DNA of 64,000 nt from Rivularia sp. PCC 7116 (GCF_000316665.1 NC_019678.1:5208001-5272000); one strand, 5' to 3'; positions 17,727 through 26,853 are shown, numbered from the stretch's first letter. Translations and numbers: made by a program. The notes: a model not told the origin generated them from the letters alone.

Positions 17727-18614
17727 TTAACTATTAAGTGAGCGGTTACCTATTCTCTCCTTCTGGGTAAAATACATGGCAATTCCCTTTTCATAATAAG
17801 CAACCTCGTTAATAAATACTGGATACACTGTTTTATCTCCTTCGTAAAAAATATCCTTACCATCAAAAGAGATAAAAATCGGATTCCCAGGATGTAGTGG
17901 TTTATAGTCTTGAAACTGCAACTGGGGATGAATCATAGCTTCGATTTCTCCATCTTGATTTCTAGGATAATCAACTTTTTCCGATACGCGATAAAAGGTT
18001 AAATTTCCTGGTGCAGCTAATGATTGTCCTTTTCTATCAGCTTCAAGGTAGTCCAAAGTCGCATGAATTAAATCTTCAGTTTCTTGAAATAACTTCGCGT
18101 CTAATAAACCATTGGCAATCGCTCCCACTTCGATAGCAATACCTAATTCTGCAAGACTTCTCAAATGACATGGCTTTTGATTGGGAGCATATTGTAAAAC
18201 TTTTACCTTGGGATTAATTTCTGTGAGGTAAGCAGATAGGCGTAATAAATAAGGATGATTGCTAGATAAAATTATCGTCAATCCCATATTTGCAGTTGTA
18301 CTGTGCAAATCAATGATTAAATCTATTTTTTCTTGCTGAATTCGTTGAGCAATGCTTTTAGCTGTTGATTGCTCGTAATTCATCAGAAGAGGGTTCTCTA
18401 AATCTTGGGGATTAAAAGCCCGGTTTAAGTCTGTATCGATATACCTTCTTCCCATTGCAATCGCTTTCTTATTTGCCAATAAAGTAACAGTTTCGACCCC
18501 ATTACGTTGAATTTGTAGGGGAAATCGTTGAAATTTTTTAGCTAAAAATACTCCTGTGATTTCTCCACCATGAGTACCTCCAACTAAGGCAACTCGTTCG
18601 ATTGGTATAACCAT
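17727..18614 (-). CDS. Aspartoacylase-like zinc amidohydrolase (AspA/AstE family)
   Basis: 295 residues. Zinc-ligand motif GGTHGGE (residues about 12-18), DLNRAF, the third ligand in DLHSTTANMG, and substrate-side IEVGAIANG match the AspA/AstE (M14-related) family. Bacterial relatives deacylate N-acetyl- or N-acylated amino acids; the exact substrate is open. The start is 110 bases from a divergent LysR-type regulator, the classic arrangement for a regulated target. A transporter gene follows downstream on the same strand. Confidence 0.88.
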   Translation of the reverse strand: MVIPIERVALVGGTHGGEITGVFLAKKFQRFPLQIQRNGVETVTLLANKKAIAMGRRYIDTDLNRAFNPQDLENPLLMNYEQSTAKSIAQRIQQEKIDLIIDLHSTTANMGLTIILSSNHPYLLRLSAYLTEINPKVKVLQYAPNQKPCHLRSLAELGIAIEVGAIANGLLDAKLFQETEDLIHATLDYLEADRKGQSLAAPGNLTFYRVSEKVDYPRNQDGEIEAMIHPQLQFQDYKPLHPGNPIFISFDGKDIFYEGDKTVYPVFINEVAYYEKGIAMYFTQKERIGNRSLNS

Positions 18615-18724
18615 AATCTGACTATGTTATTTAATATTTGTTGATGTCATCAGTGTAGAGAAAATAGTATTATTTCGTATAGTATATATTTCATATATTA
18701 GTATTTAAAAAAATATATATTTAT

Positions 18725-19645
18725 ATGAAAAACCGAAGCTTACAAAGTATTGAATTACAAGATTTACGTTACTTTGTCGCAGTTGCCAGTCACGAAACCT
18801 GTAACATCAGTGAGGTTGCCGAAAAATTACACATGGCACAACCGAACCTTAGTTCTGCAATTAAGGATTTAGAAAAAAGTTTAGATGTAACGCTATTTAA
18901 CCGCAAAAAACGTCCGCTACAGTTAACAACAGCAGGGCAAGAATTTTTTCAAGAAGCGGTTTCAATCTTGACTGCTATGAATCGCGCTGTTGAGAATGTT
19001 AGGGCAACAAGTAAAGGAGAAATTGGACGGCTAACTATTGGTTTAACCAGTTCTGGTTCAAACAGCATACTACCGGATATTTTGAGAAGATTTCGCGAAG
19101 AATTTCCTAACGTCAAACTAATTTGGCGCGAAATGGCAACTCACAATCAGCTACAAGCACTTCGAGAGCGAGCGATGGATGTCGGTTTTTTACATCTGCC
19201 TGTAGGAGCAATTGATAATAAAGAACTGAGTTTTACTCCGATTTTAGAAGAACCTTTAGTTACAGTATTGCCAGAAAATCATCCATTAGCCAAAACCAAA
19301 CAAATTCCGCTGATAGCACTCAAAGAAGAAAAATTCATTCTTCCCGATCTTCAACTTGTTCCGGGATTATCCCAGCAAATTTTGTATTTGTGCAAACGGG
19401 CGGGTTTTTTCCCACAAATCACTCTTGAAGCTGCATTTATGCTCACAATTTTGGGGTTTGTTGCAGGGGAATTAGGGATTGCATTACTTCCTGCTAATGT
19501 TAAAAATATCCGGCGCAAAGGAGTTGTCTATCGTCCAATTCTTGGAGTTACTCCAAAGATAAAAATGGATATGGTTTGGCGACGCAATGATACATCTGTC
19601 ATATTAAAAAATTTCTTGAAAATTGCCAAGGAAATTTGCAATTAA
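18725..19645 (+). CDS. LysR-family transcriptional regulator
   Basis: 306 residues. The N-terminal winged helix-turn-helix has the LTTR signature (LQDLRYFVAVASHETCNISEVAEKL ... QPNLSSAIKDLEKSL). The rest (about 95-300) is a periplasmic-binding-protein-like effector domain beginning IGRLTIGLTSSG. It is divergent from the aspartoacylase-like gene, with a very AT-rich 110-base shared spacer including TATATATT runs, so that gene (and perhaps the MFS gene) is its likely target. The inducer is unknown. Confidence 0.9.
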   Translation: MKNRSLQSIELQDLRYFVAVASHETCNISEVAEKLHMAQPNLSSAIKDLEKSLDVTLFNRKKRPLQLTTAGQEFFQEAVSILTAMNRAVENVRATSKGEIGRLTIGLTSSGSNSILPDILRRFREEFPNVKLIWREMATHNQLQALRERAMDVGFLHLPVGAIDNKELSFTPILEEPLVTVLPENHPLAKTKQIPLIALKEEKFILPDLQLVPGLSQQILYLCKRAGFFPQITLEAAFMLTILGFVAGELGIALLPANVKNIRRKGVVYRPILGVTPKIKMDMVWRRNDTSVILKNFLKIAKEICN

Positions 19646-19724
19646 GCAACAAAAGCGGCTTTTTGGATTTAATTTATACTGAAAAGAAAACACGCGAATA
19701 GAGAAATAAAATTGTGACAGCAAA

Positions 19725-19753
19725 AGACGCAGCATTTCTTAAGTGCTACGTCT
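19725..19753 (-). terminator. Rho-independent terminator of the NlpC-GT2 operon
   Basis: Read on the minus strand: AGACGTAGCA, a 9-base loop, TGCTGCGTCT, then TTTT. It lies about 30 bases after the stop of the glycosyltransferase at 19782. Confidence 0.75.
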
Positions 19754-19781
19754 AATGATTATTGAATTCAAATCGTTTTTT

Positions 19782-20804
19782 CTACTTCAGAGAAATCTGT
19801 TCTTTATTCCCCCCAACGACTTCCCGAACTCGGTAAATTGGTCTACCTTGGGACTCGTGGTAAGTACGCATTAACAACTCAGCTAATAATCCAAAGCAAA
19901 ATAGCTGTACCCCAGTCACCAAAAGCAATACCGCCAATATGAGCAGAGGGCGATCGCCAATTTCTTGACCTAGGATTAATTTTGCCCAGGTTAGATAAGT
20001 ACTCATGACTCCACCTGCAATCATAAAGATTAAACCCCAAAGTCCAAAAACGTGCATCGGACGGTTGAGGAATTTTTTCATAAAAGCAATGGTAAATAAG
20101 TCCATCACTACTCGGAAAGTACGACCCAAGCCGTATTTACTGCTACCAAAACGTCTTGCGTGGTGACGAACTGGCATTTCGGTGATTCTTGCACCTTCAA
20201 TGTAGGCGAGAGCAGGTAGAAAGCGGTGTAGCTCTCCGTATAGGTTCATATCTGCTACAAGTTCGGTACGATAGGCTTTAAGGGAACAACCATAATCGTG
20301 AACGTTAACGCTGGTAATACGACGAATTAACCAGTTAGCAATTTTAGAAGGTAGCAAGCGGGTTAGAGCAGCATCTTGGCGATTTTTACGCCAACCATTT
20401 ACCAAGTCGTAACCTTCATCCAACTTCGCTAGAAGCATAGGGATATCAACAGGGTCGTTTTGTAAATCGGCATCTAAAGTTACAATAGCTTTACCTCGTG
20501 CATGATAAAAACCTGCTGCCATCGCGGCAGTTTGACCGTAATTGCGTCGTAGAATAATGCTTTTCAGGTCTGTACGTGCTTGTGCTTTTTCTTTTAATAA
20601 CTGTACCGAACCATCGGTAGAACCGTCATCAATGCAGATAATTTCATAACTCAAATTACTTTCAATCAAAGTGGATGAAATTTCTTCAATTAAATGAGGC
20701 AAACTTTCCACTTCGTTATGCACCGGCACTACAACTGAAACATCCAAAGCGTAAGGTATTGTACCTTCTTGAGCCAATCTTTCAGAAACAAACCCATTTC
20801 TCAT
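19782..20804 (-). CDS. Membrane GT2 glycosyltransferase (GtrB/ArnC/DPM1-like)
   Basis: 340 residues. The GT-A domain starts DVSVVVPVHNEVESLPHLI with metal-binding DADLQNDP and the EMPVRHHARRFGSSKYG region. Two C-terminal transmembrane helices follow at about 255-275 and 290-312. This architecture belongs to polyprenyl-phosphate sugar transferases that load a sugar onto undecaprenyl phosphate on the cytoplasmic face. The donor sugar cannot be inferred. It lies 18 bases downstream of an NlpC/P60 peptidase gene, so the two form an operon; a terminator follows. Confidence 0.9.
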   Translation of the reverse strand: MRNGFVSERLAQEGTIPYALDVSVVVPVHNEVESLPHLIEEISSTLIESNLSYEIICIDDGSTDGSVQLLKEKAQARTDLKSIILRRNYGQTAAMAAGFYHARGKAIVTLDADLQNDPVDIPMLLAKLDEGYDLVNGWRKNRQDAALTRLLPSKIANWLIRRITSVNVHDYGCSLKAYRTELVADMNLYGELHRFLPALAYIEGARITEMPVRHHARRFGSSKYGLGRTFRVVMDLFTIAFMKKFLNRPMHVFGLWGLIFMIAGGVMSTYLTWAKLILGQEIGDRPLLILAVLLLVTGVQLFCFGLLAELLMRTYHESQGRPIYRVREVVGGNKEQISLK

Positions 20805-20822
20805 AATTTTTTTAATCCTTCC

Positions 20823-21536
20823 TTAGCCTTTTTGCGGGATGTAACTGCTTACTACCCTTCCGACACCACGTAGCTGTTTGTAATATGACTGACTAACCTC
20901 GTCTCCCTGTTCCGAAAGAAGGTCAATTCCAATACCATTTCGTCCTTTATCTTTACCAGAACTATGGATGTATTTATCATCTCCCAAATAAAGCCCTACA
21001 TGAGTTGCTTTTTGAGGAGTCCCAAAAAATATTAAATCACCTTCCTGTAAAGAGTTTGCATCAAAATTCTCTACAGTACAAACTTGTTTTAGAAATGCTT
21101 CTTGCTGGTAAGCATCTCTTGGTAAGCGAATCCCTACAGAAGCAAAAGCTTTTTGCATCAGCCCCGAGCAATCAAAATTCGGCCCCACAGTACCACCCCA
21201 AAGGTAGTAATTTGGTTGTTGCATAGCTTTGCGAGTAAATGCGATAACTTCGGGTATCAGTTTCTTTATTTGGGCTTCAGAAAATGATTTAATTTGCAAT
21301 GGTTCAACTGCTGGTGATAATGATTTCAGATCGCTTATCGACAACCAACCGGGATAATCATCTTCACACAAGCATACCTGTACGGAGGTGGAATTTAAAG
21401 TGTCTAAGATTACATTTAGATGCCTTCCTTTCTCAGCTTGAGTTGATAAGTCCTTGCATTCGGGAGAATCGTAGATATTCAAATCGGCTTCAGTTACGTA
21501 TTCAACGTTTACTTGCAATTCCTCTTGAGAGACCAT
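20823..21536 (-). CDS. NlpC/P60 (C40) peptidoglycan peptidase with N-terminal SH3 domain
   Basis: 237 residues. An SH3b-like domain (about 10-75) precedes the C40 catalytic domain. Catalytic residues are Cys123 (NFDCSGLM) and His179 (THVGLYLG), with a third polar residue in YIHSSG. The layout and length match the structurally known cyanobacterial NpNLP/AvPCP enzymes, which cleave the D-gamma-Glu-diaminopimelate bond of muropeptides and so serve in wall recycling. No signal peptide is seen, as in those enzymes. Divergent from a serine hydrolase (52-base spacer) and upstream of a GT2 gene in the same operon. Confidence 0.92.
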   Translation of the reverse strand: MVSQEELQVNVEYVTEADLNIYDSPECKDLSTQAEKGRHLNVILDTLNSTSVQVCLCEDDYPGWLSISDLKSLSPAVEPLQIKSFSEAQIKKLIPEVIAFTRKAMQQPNYYLWGGTVGPNFDCSGLMQKAFASVGIRLPRDAYQQEAFLKQVCTVENFDANSLQEGDLIFFGTPQKATHVGLYLGDDKYIHSSGKDKGRNGIGIDLLSEQGDEVSQSYYKQLRGVGRVVSSYIPQKG

Positions 21537-21588
21537 AAAAATTTGTAAGTATTAACAACGAATTTTAATTCAAAATTGGACGACGACT

Positions 21589-22527
21589 ATGTTTTTTAAG
21601 CACGACGAACAACTAGAACAACTCGGTAATGGTATTTTAGAGGCTACTTGGGCTAAATTTCCTACGTTAGCTCGTAACCAAATTGCCTTAACTTGGATTA
21701 TTTACGACCCTCCGGTACCTGTAAATACTGGTGGTGCTTTAACTCCCAATGCTTTCTGGAATCATTCTGTACGCGGTTTTAATTATCGTGGTGGAGAAAG
21801 AATTTATCCGGCTTCTGTAATCAAGCTGTTTTATTTACTTGCAGTACATGAATGGCTGGAGAAAGGCATGGTTGAGAACTCAGAAGAGTTACAGCGAGCC
21901 TTGCGGGATATGATTGTAGATTCTAGTAATGATGCTACCAGCTTAATTGTAGATGTACTAACTGGTACAACTTCCGGCCCAGAATTACCCCCCGGACCTT
22001 TTGAAACGTGGAAACAGCAGCGTCATCTTGTGAACCGCTACTTACAATCTTTAGGCTGGGAAGAATTACAGGCAGTAAATGTATGCCAAAAAACCTGGGG
22101 TGATGGCCCATACGGAAGAGAACGGGCATTTTACGGACAGTTATTAGAAAATCGCAATATGTTAACTACTAACGCGATCGCGAGATTATTGCACGCTATC
22201 GTTGGTGGGGTTGCAGTCAGCGCCACACGTTCCCAAGAAATGATGAATGTCATGAAGCGCAGTTTAAATCCTGATGAATTACCCAAAGATGTAGAAGAAG
22301 ACCAAATTACTGGTTTTTTAGGTAGTAGTCTTCCCCAAGCAGCGAAAATATGGTCAAAAGGTGGCTGGACTTCTTCTGTATTTCACGACGTGGCTTATAT
22401 TGAGATACCAGACAAGCGTCCTTATCTATTAATTGTATTTACAGAAGGGAAAGCAAACGCTAAAAGTCGAGAAATTTTACCTTTTGTTTCTGGGCAGGTT
22501 ATGGAAGCGGTTAGCGGTATGGAATAG
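21589..22527 (+). CDS. Class A beta-lactamase-like serine hydrolase
   Basis: 312 residues. It has the penicillin-recognising fold motifs: SxxK in YPASVIKLFYLL, an SxN-like SSND in MIVDSSNDATSL, and K-G-G in WSKGGWTSS in place of KTG. No clear signal peptide starts the protein (MFFKHDEQLEQLGNGI). Such proteins in cyanobacteria are annotated as beta-lactamases, but the cytosolic-looking N-terminus and the divergent NlpC gene suggest a role on peptidoglycan fragments. Function beyond an acyl-serine hydrolase is not certain. Confidence 0.85.
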   Translation: MFFKHDEQLEQLGNGILEATWAKFPTLARNQIALTWIIYDPPVPVNTGGALTPNAFWNHSVRGFNYRGGERIYPASVIKLFYLLAVHEWLEKGMVENSEELQRALRDMIVDSSNDATSLIVDVLTGTTSGPELPPGPFETWKQQRHLVNRYLQSLGWEELQAVNVCQKTWGDGPYGRERAFYGQLLENRNMLTTNAIARLLHAIVGGVAVSATRSQEMMNVMKRSLNPDELPKDVEEDQITGFLGSSLPQAAKIWSKGGWTSSVFHDVAYIEIPDKRPYLLIVFTEGKANAKSREILPFVSGQVMEAVSGME

Positions 22528-22586
22528 GTAGAGGGGGGAAGAGTTGGGAGAGGGGGTAGAGAGGTAGAAAAATTCCTCACTACTCG

Positions 22587-23699
22587 CTACTCACTCTCCA
22601 AACTGGGATAATCAATATATCCCTCTTCTCCACTGGTATAGAAAGTACTGCGGTCGTATTTATTAAGTTCGGCATTCAAAGCGAAACGTTTGGGTAAATC
22701 GGGATTGGAAACAAATAAACGACCGTATGCTATAAAATCAGCATGATTATCTTTGATGAATTCTTCTCCCGTTTCGCGAGTGTAACCCCCTGCGGTAATA
22801 ATTGTTTCCTTAAAAATGGGGCGGAAAAATTTTGCTCCTAAACCCGTACCGTCATCTTCAATAGTTACATTACCTTTGATGCGCGGTTCAACTATGTGAA
22901 GATAAGCTATTTCTAAGCGATTCAATTGTTCGGCAACATAACCGAAAGTGGCAGCCGGATTGGAATCATGCATATCGTTAAAAATACTGCTAGGAGATAA
23001 GCGTACACCTACTCTTTCTCTACCCCAAACATCTATTGCTGCTTGAGTAATTTCCAAAAGAAAACGCGCTCTATTTTCTATCGAACCACCATATTCATCA
23101 GTTCTATGATTCGCATTATCCTGTAGAAATTGGTCGGGTAAATAGCCATTTCCAGCATGAATTTCTACTCCATCAAAACCAGCTTCTAATGCGTTTTTCG
23201 CTCCTTGTCGAAACTGCTCGATAATTCCAGGAATTTCCTCTAACTTTAATTCTCTAGGAGTTACGTGGGGAAATTGTCCTTCAGGAAGATCGGCTAGATA
23301 ATCAGCAGCAATAGCACTGGGAGCAACGGGTATGTCACCTTCTTCCAGTAAAGCTGGATGAGCAACTCTTCCTGCGTGCCATAGCTGTAAAAATATTTTG
23401 CCACCTTTATTGTGTACGGCTTTGGTAATTTGTTTCCAACCTTCTATTTGTTCTCGATTGTAAATCCCTGGTGTGTTGGCATAACCAAGTCCGTTACGAG
23501 CTACTTGAGTTGCTTCACTAATAATTAATCCAGCAGAAGCCCGTTGAGCATAATAAATAGTATTCATCGGTTGGGGGACAAAACCATTACCCGCACGACA
23601 GCGAGTTAAAGGAGCGAGAATCATTCGATTTTCTAATTTCATATCACCCAAAGTAGCGGGAGAAAGTAATTCGAGGTTGCTAGCAGTTGCGGTAGTCAT
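22587..23699 (-). CDS. Old Yellow Enzyme family ene-reductase
   Basis: FMN-dependent NAD(P)H oxidoreductase that reduces activated C=C bonds (enones, nitro compounds, quinone-like electrophiles). The TIM barrel begins LLSPATLGDMKLENRMILAPLTR. The HAGR motif (LWHAGRVAHP), GFDGVEIHAGNGYLPDQFL and RFLLEITQAAIDVWG are typical; the AYGRLFVSNPDLP tail is the FMN-phosphate side. A start at 23741 is open, but the ATG at 23699 has AGGAGAC upstream and begins the conserved part (MTTATASNLELL), giving 370 residues. Its upstream region carries the same palindrome found at the LysR/DsbA-like promoter 2 kb away. Confidence 0.93.
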   Translation of the reverse strand: MTTATASNLELLSPATLGDMKLENRMILAPLTRCRAGNGFVPQPMNTIYYAQRASAGLIISEATQVARNGLGYANTPGIYNREQIEGWKQITKAVHNKGGKIFLQLWHAGRVAHPALLEEGDIPVAPSAIAADYLADLPEGQFPHVTPRELKLEEIPGIIEQFRQGAKNALEAGFDGVEIHAGNGYLPDQFLQDNANHRTDEYGGSIENRARFLLEITQAAIDVWGRERVGVRLSPSSIFNDMHDSNPAATFGYVAEQLNRLEIAYLHIVEPRIKGNVTIEDDGTGLGAKFFRPIFKETIITAGGYTRETGEEFIKDNHADFIAYGRLFVSNPDLPKRFALNAELNKYDRSTFYTSGEEGYIDYPSLESE

Positions 23700-23797
23700 A
23701 ATTTGTCTCCTTGTGAATGTGTTAGTTCTTTTCTCAACCATGTTTTGAGATTAACTTCATTCACTAAAGATGTGAATACAGCTTTTGTGCCAAACAC

Positions 23798-23816
23798 TTT
23801 TGCGTTTTATGCAAAA
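23798..23816. promoter_or_regulatory. Probable LysR operator upstream of the ene-reductase
   Basis: TTTTGCGTTTTATGCAAAA: TTTTGC, 7 bases, GCAAAA. The surrounding context from 23780 (AGCTTTTGTGCCAAACAC) also matches the second copy at 25904-25940. About 100 bases upstream of the ene-reductase ATG. Confidence 0.7.
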
Positions 23817-23948
23817 ATAATTCACTTTTTTATGTAGCTCAGCCGAACCTCACCCCGCCCTCCGGGCACCCCTCTCCTTATTAATGTAGAGCGGGAAGAG
23901 GTAAGGAAATCGTTGTATAACCGGATTTGATATTAAATATAAAAAAAT

Positions 23949-23981
23949 AACTGCCGAGACAGGTGTTATGTCTCGACAGTT
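23949..23981 (-). terminator. Terminator of the DsbA-like/monooxygenase operon
   Basis: Minus-strand reading: AACTGTCGAGACA, 7-base loop, TGTCTCGGCAGTT, then TATTTTTTT. 13-base stem with one mismatch, about 30 bases after the monooxygenase stop. Confidence 0.85.
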
Positions 23982-24010
23982 TTGAGTTATTTGATTAAGC
24001 GGAAATATTT

Positions 24011-25198
24011 TCAACGTAAACCAGCATTCTCGGTAGAAAGATGAGCAAATCGTTTCTTACCATGCATAAACTGAGAACGTTCGCCAAGAGCTTTCCCTGC
24101 TTTCCACAAATACATTCCCAATCTCACCTGCTCCGGTTCCCACTCATTCAATGCTTTGTTAACATCATGATTCTGGTTTACCAAAGCATCGGCAAGGGCA
24201 ATGGCATTTGCAGCAGCTTTTGAAACACCTGCTGCTGTGTGGGGACGAGGAATAAAGGCTGCATCCCCAACCAGCGCAATGCGATTAAATGCCATTTGCG
24301 GTACAGTCAAATCTAAAATGGCTTGGACAAAGGGTTCTTTGGTGGCAGCAACAAGTCTTTGAAAGGGTGGTGCAAGGACTTGATTGGCATACAATCGCAT
24401 CTGTTGTTCGACTTCTGGGGCAATCGTTCCTGGTGGAATCGAATAGTCACGTCGTTTGCCATTTTTATCGGTGAGAATTGGTGTTAATTCTGTTGTCTCA
24501 TCGTGGTTGACATACCACACCCAATTAAAGCGACGTTCCCCCGGTACTAAAGACTCATTCTCTCCCGGAATCACGTATTGAAGAATGTGGGAGTTGGGAA
24601 ATTGGTAAAAGACGAAACGCTCACTCAGCATAGCAGCAGTTTCTGCGTCTAGTTCCCTTTCGTCAACTAATCCCCGATAGGCAACATAGCCAGCATATTG
24701 CGGTTTATAGCTCGGGAGGAGTAGTTTCCTAACTGTTGAATTTGCACCATCAGCACCAATTAATAAATCGCCTGTATCAGAAGTGCCATCTGCAAAAGTA
24801 GCTGTCACCCTTTCATCATCCTGGGTTACTTCTGTCAGGGTTTTTCCTTGGTGGTAGCGCTCTGCCGAAAAATGTCGGCGCATAGTGCCATACAACAAAT
24901 TCCAGGATGTCAAAGTCTGACGCATGGGCATACTAGTAGCAATAGTGCCATCCTGTTTTAAGTAAAATCGCTCGTGTGCCACTACGCCGAAGGGTGCTTC
25001 ATAGGTTACACCAGCCCGCTCAAATGCTTCTACAATTTCTGGTTGTAATACTATTCCACCACCGCGACTATCAAGACTGTGGGAGGAACGCTCGTAAATA
25101 TTCACCTCCCAACCAATTGATTGCAACAAGATTCCTGTAAACAATCCGCCCAATGAACCGCCGATGACAATAGCGCGTAATCGTGTTTTGTTCATCAT
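24011..25198 (-). CDS. FAD-dependent aromatic-type monooxygenase
   Basis: 395 residues. Rossmann FAD motif AIVIGGSLGGLFTGILL with ERS acid end, the DG-type motif DLLIGADGANSTVRKLL, and the second FAD motif RIALVGDAAFIPRPHTAAG place it in the PHBH/salicylate hydroxylase group; substrate unknown, though hydroxy-aromatic or N-heteroaromatic compounds are typical. The start codon overlaps the stop of the DsbA-like gene (TGATG), so translation is coupled. With the ene-reductase and the LysR gene it forms a likely electrophile/xenobiotic response locus. No membrane segments. Confidence 0.9.
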   Translation of the reverse strand: MMNKTRLRAIVIGGSLGGLFTGILLQSIGWEVNIYERSSHSLDSRGGGIVLQPEIVEAFERAGVTYEAPFGVVAHERFYLKQDGTIATSMPMRQTLTSWNLLYGTMRRHFSAERYHQGKTLTEVTQDDERVTATFADGTSDTGDLLIGADGANSTVRKLLLPSYKPQYAGYVAYRGLVDERELDAETAAMLSERFVFYQFPNSHILQYVIPGENESLVPGERRFNWVWYVNHDETTELTPILTDKNGKRRDYSIPPGTIAPEVEQQMRLYANQVLAPPFQRLVAATKEPFVQAILDLTVPQMAFNRIALVGDAAFIPRPHTAAGVSKAAANAIALADALVNQNHDVNKALNEWEPEQVRLGMYLWKAGKALGERSQFMHGKKRFAHLSTENAGLR

Positions 25199-25842
25199 CA
25201 AACCTCTGTTAACTCATGGACAGCGTTTTGCAATGTACTTAAAAACACCTCAACAGGCTGGGCACCAGATAAAATTTCTTTACCAATACGGATGCTAGGA
25301 ACGCCGCGAATACCTCTTGAAACTGCTCTGTTTTCTAAATCGCGCACTTCCTGAGTACCAGCATCACTCTGAAGAAATTCTATAGTTACGTCTCTATCGA
25401 TACCGATGTCTGCTGCTAGATTAGCCAAGATTTCAACACTGCTAATGTTTTGTCCTTCGGTAAAATATGCCGTAAATATCCGTTCAGCTAAGTAGGTAGC
25501 TTTACCTTGTTGAGATGCAAACCAAACCAGTCGATGGGCTTTGTGCGTATTGGGCGTAAACTCCATCAAGTCATAGCGAAAATTAATGTCATCCTCTTGC
25601 GTTGCCAAGATGGTTTTTGCATCTAACTGCTGGGAATATTCCCAACTACCAAATTTTTGGCTGCGGTATATTTTGCGCTCCATCCCGATTTCTGGCATGT
25701 CTGGATTCAACTCAAAGGGATACCAAACGCGCTCAATATTTACTGAAGAATTCAGTTGAGCGATCGCCTTATTCAATCGCTTTTCTGCAACCAAACACCA
25801 GGGACAAATAAAATCCGAGGTGATTTCAATTGTTAAGTTCAT
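25198..25842 (-). CDS. DsbA/FrnE-family thiol oxidoreductase
   Basis: 214 residues, cytosolic (no signal). Thioredoxin fold with redox motif CPWC at Cys13/Cys16 (SDFICPWCLVAEKRL), a helical insertion, and the cis-Pro region RGIRGVPSIRIG. FrnE-like members are found beside oxygenases and act as disulfide isomerases or glutathione-type transferases in detoxification. First gene of the operon with the monooxygenase; the divergent LysR gene starts 105 bases upstream. Confidence 0.9.
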   Translation of the reverse strand: MNLTIEITSDFICPWCLVAEKRLNKAIAQLNSSVNIERVWYPFELNPDMPEIGMERKIYRSQKFGSWEYSQQLDAKTILATQEDDINFRYDLMEFTPNTHKAHRLVWFASQQGKATYLAERIFTAYFTEGQNISSVEILANLAADIGIDRDVTIEFLQSDAGTQEVRDLENRAVSRGIRGVPSIRIGKEILSGAQPVEVFLSTLQNAVHELTEV

Positions 25843-25921
25843 GTTTGTCTCCTGTTTTGGATAACATCTTGACCTTAACCTAGCTCATAATAAATGTTAA
25901 TATAGCTTTTGCGCCAAATAG

Positions 25922-25940
25922 TTTTGCGTTTTATGCAAAA
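25922..25940. promoter_or_regulatory. Probable LysR operator between the DsbA-like and LysR genes
   Basis: Identical 19-base palindrome TTTTGCGTTTTATGCAAAA, with conserved context AGCTTTTGCGCCAAA from 25904. It ends 7 bases before the LysR ATG, so a bound regulator would block its own translation or transcription start, and it lies about 80 bases upstream of the DsbA-like ATG. Confidence 0.75.
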
Positions 25941-25947
25941 GTAAATA

Positions 25948-26853
25948 ATGGATCAATTTGCTGCAATGCAAGCCTTTGTAAAGGTAGTTGACACGGGTAG
26001 TTTTTCCGAAGCATCTCGGCAGTTAGGAGTTGCGGTTTCTTCTGTAACTCGTCAAGTTAATTCTCTTGAAACCATGCTGCATACTCAATTAACTAACCGT
26101 TCCACCCGCAGCGTTACCCTTACCCCTCAAGGACGCAGGTATTATGAAAAAGTGGTACGAATTCTGGCTGATGTGGAAGCAGCTAATTGTTCGGTGGCAG
26201 AACAAGATGAAGTACCGCGAGGTTTGCTCAAAGTAAGTCTTCCCGTAGCTTTTGGAAGACTCTATATTGCACCGTTGATTAAAGATTTTTTGGTACAGTA
26301 TCCCGAAATGCAGCTAAATTTGATTTTGAGCGATGCATTAGCTAATCCGGTGGAAGAAGAATTAGATTTAGTTATTCGTCTCGGTAATCTTGAACGTTCT
26401 GGTGCTAGTTGGATTGTCCGCAAACTTACATCTTATACGCGCTGTGTTTGTGGAAGTCCGCGTTATTTTGAGCAGTATGGTATACCAGAGCATCCCGACG
26501 ATTTAGTCAATCACAATTGTTTATGCTTTAGCTACTCTACCGGCTATGAAATTTGGCGATTTAAGCGAGATAAAGAAGTTTGTGAGGTGAAAGTTAAAGG
26601 CTCGTTGGTAGCGAATAATTCTGAAGTACTTCGACAAGCTTGTTTAGATGGGTTGGGTTTAATTTTGATGCCAACTTGGTTGATTGGCGAAGATATTAGT
26701 GAAGGGAAATTGCAAGCAGTTCTTCAGGATTTTCAGTTTCATCCATTAGTAGATATGGATGCAGGAATTTACGCGCTTTATCTACCGAATCGTCGCGATG
26801 CACTTCGAGTTCAAACTTTTGTTAATTTTTTGATTCAACAGTTCAATAAATAA
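25948..26853 (+). CDS. LysR-family transcriptional regulator
   Basis: 301 residues. The N-terminal helix-turn-helix (FVKVVDTGSFSEASRQLGVAVSSVTRQVNSLE) and effector domain (GLLKVSLPVAFGRLYIAPLI) are of the AaeR/DsdC-like LTTR branch common next to oxidoreductases. Divergent from the DsbA-like/monooxygenase operon. Two identical palindromes, one at its own start and one upstream of the ene-reductase, suggest it controls the whole 22587-26853 locus. Inducer unknown. Confidence 0.9.
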   Translation: MDQFAAMQAFVKVVDTGSFSEASRQLGVAVSSVTRQVNSLETMLHTQLTNRSTRSVTLTPQGRRYYEKVVRILADVEAANCSVAEQDEVPRGLLKVSLPVAFGRLYIAPLIKDFLVQYPEMQLNLILSDALANPVEEELDLVIRLGNLERSGASWIVRKLTSYTRCVCGSPRYFEQYGIPEHPDDLVNHNCLCFSYSTGYEIWRFKRDKEVCEVKVKGSLVANNSEVLRQACLDGLGLILMPTWLIGEDISEGKLQAVLQDFQFHPLVDMDAGIYALYLPNRRDALRVQTFVNFLIQQFNK

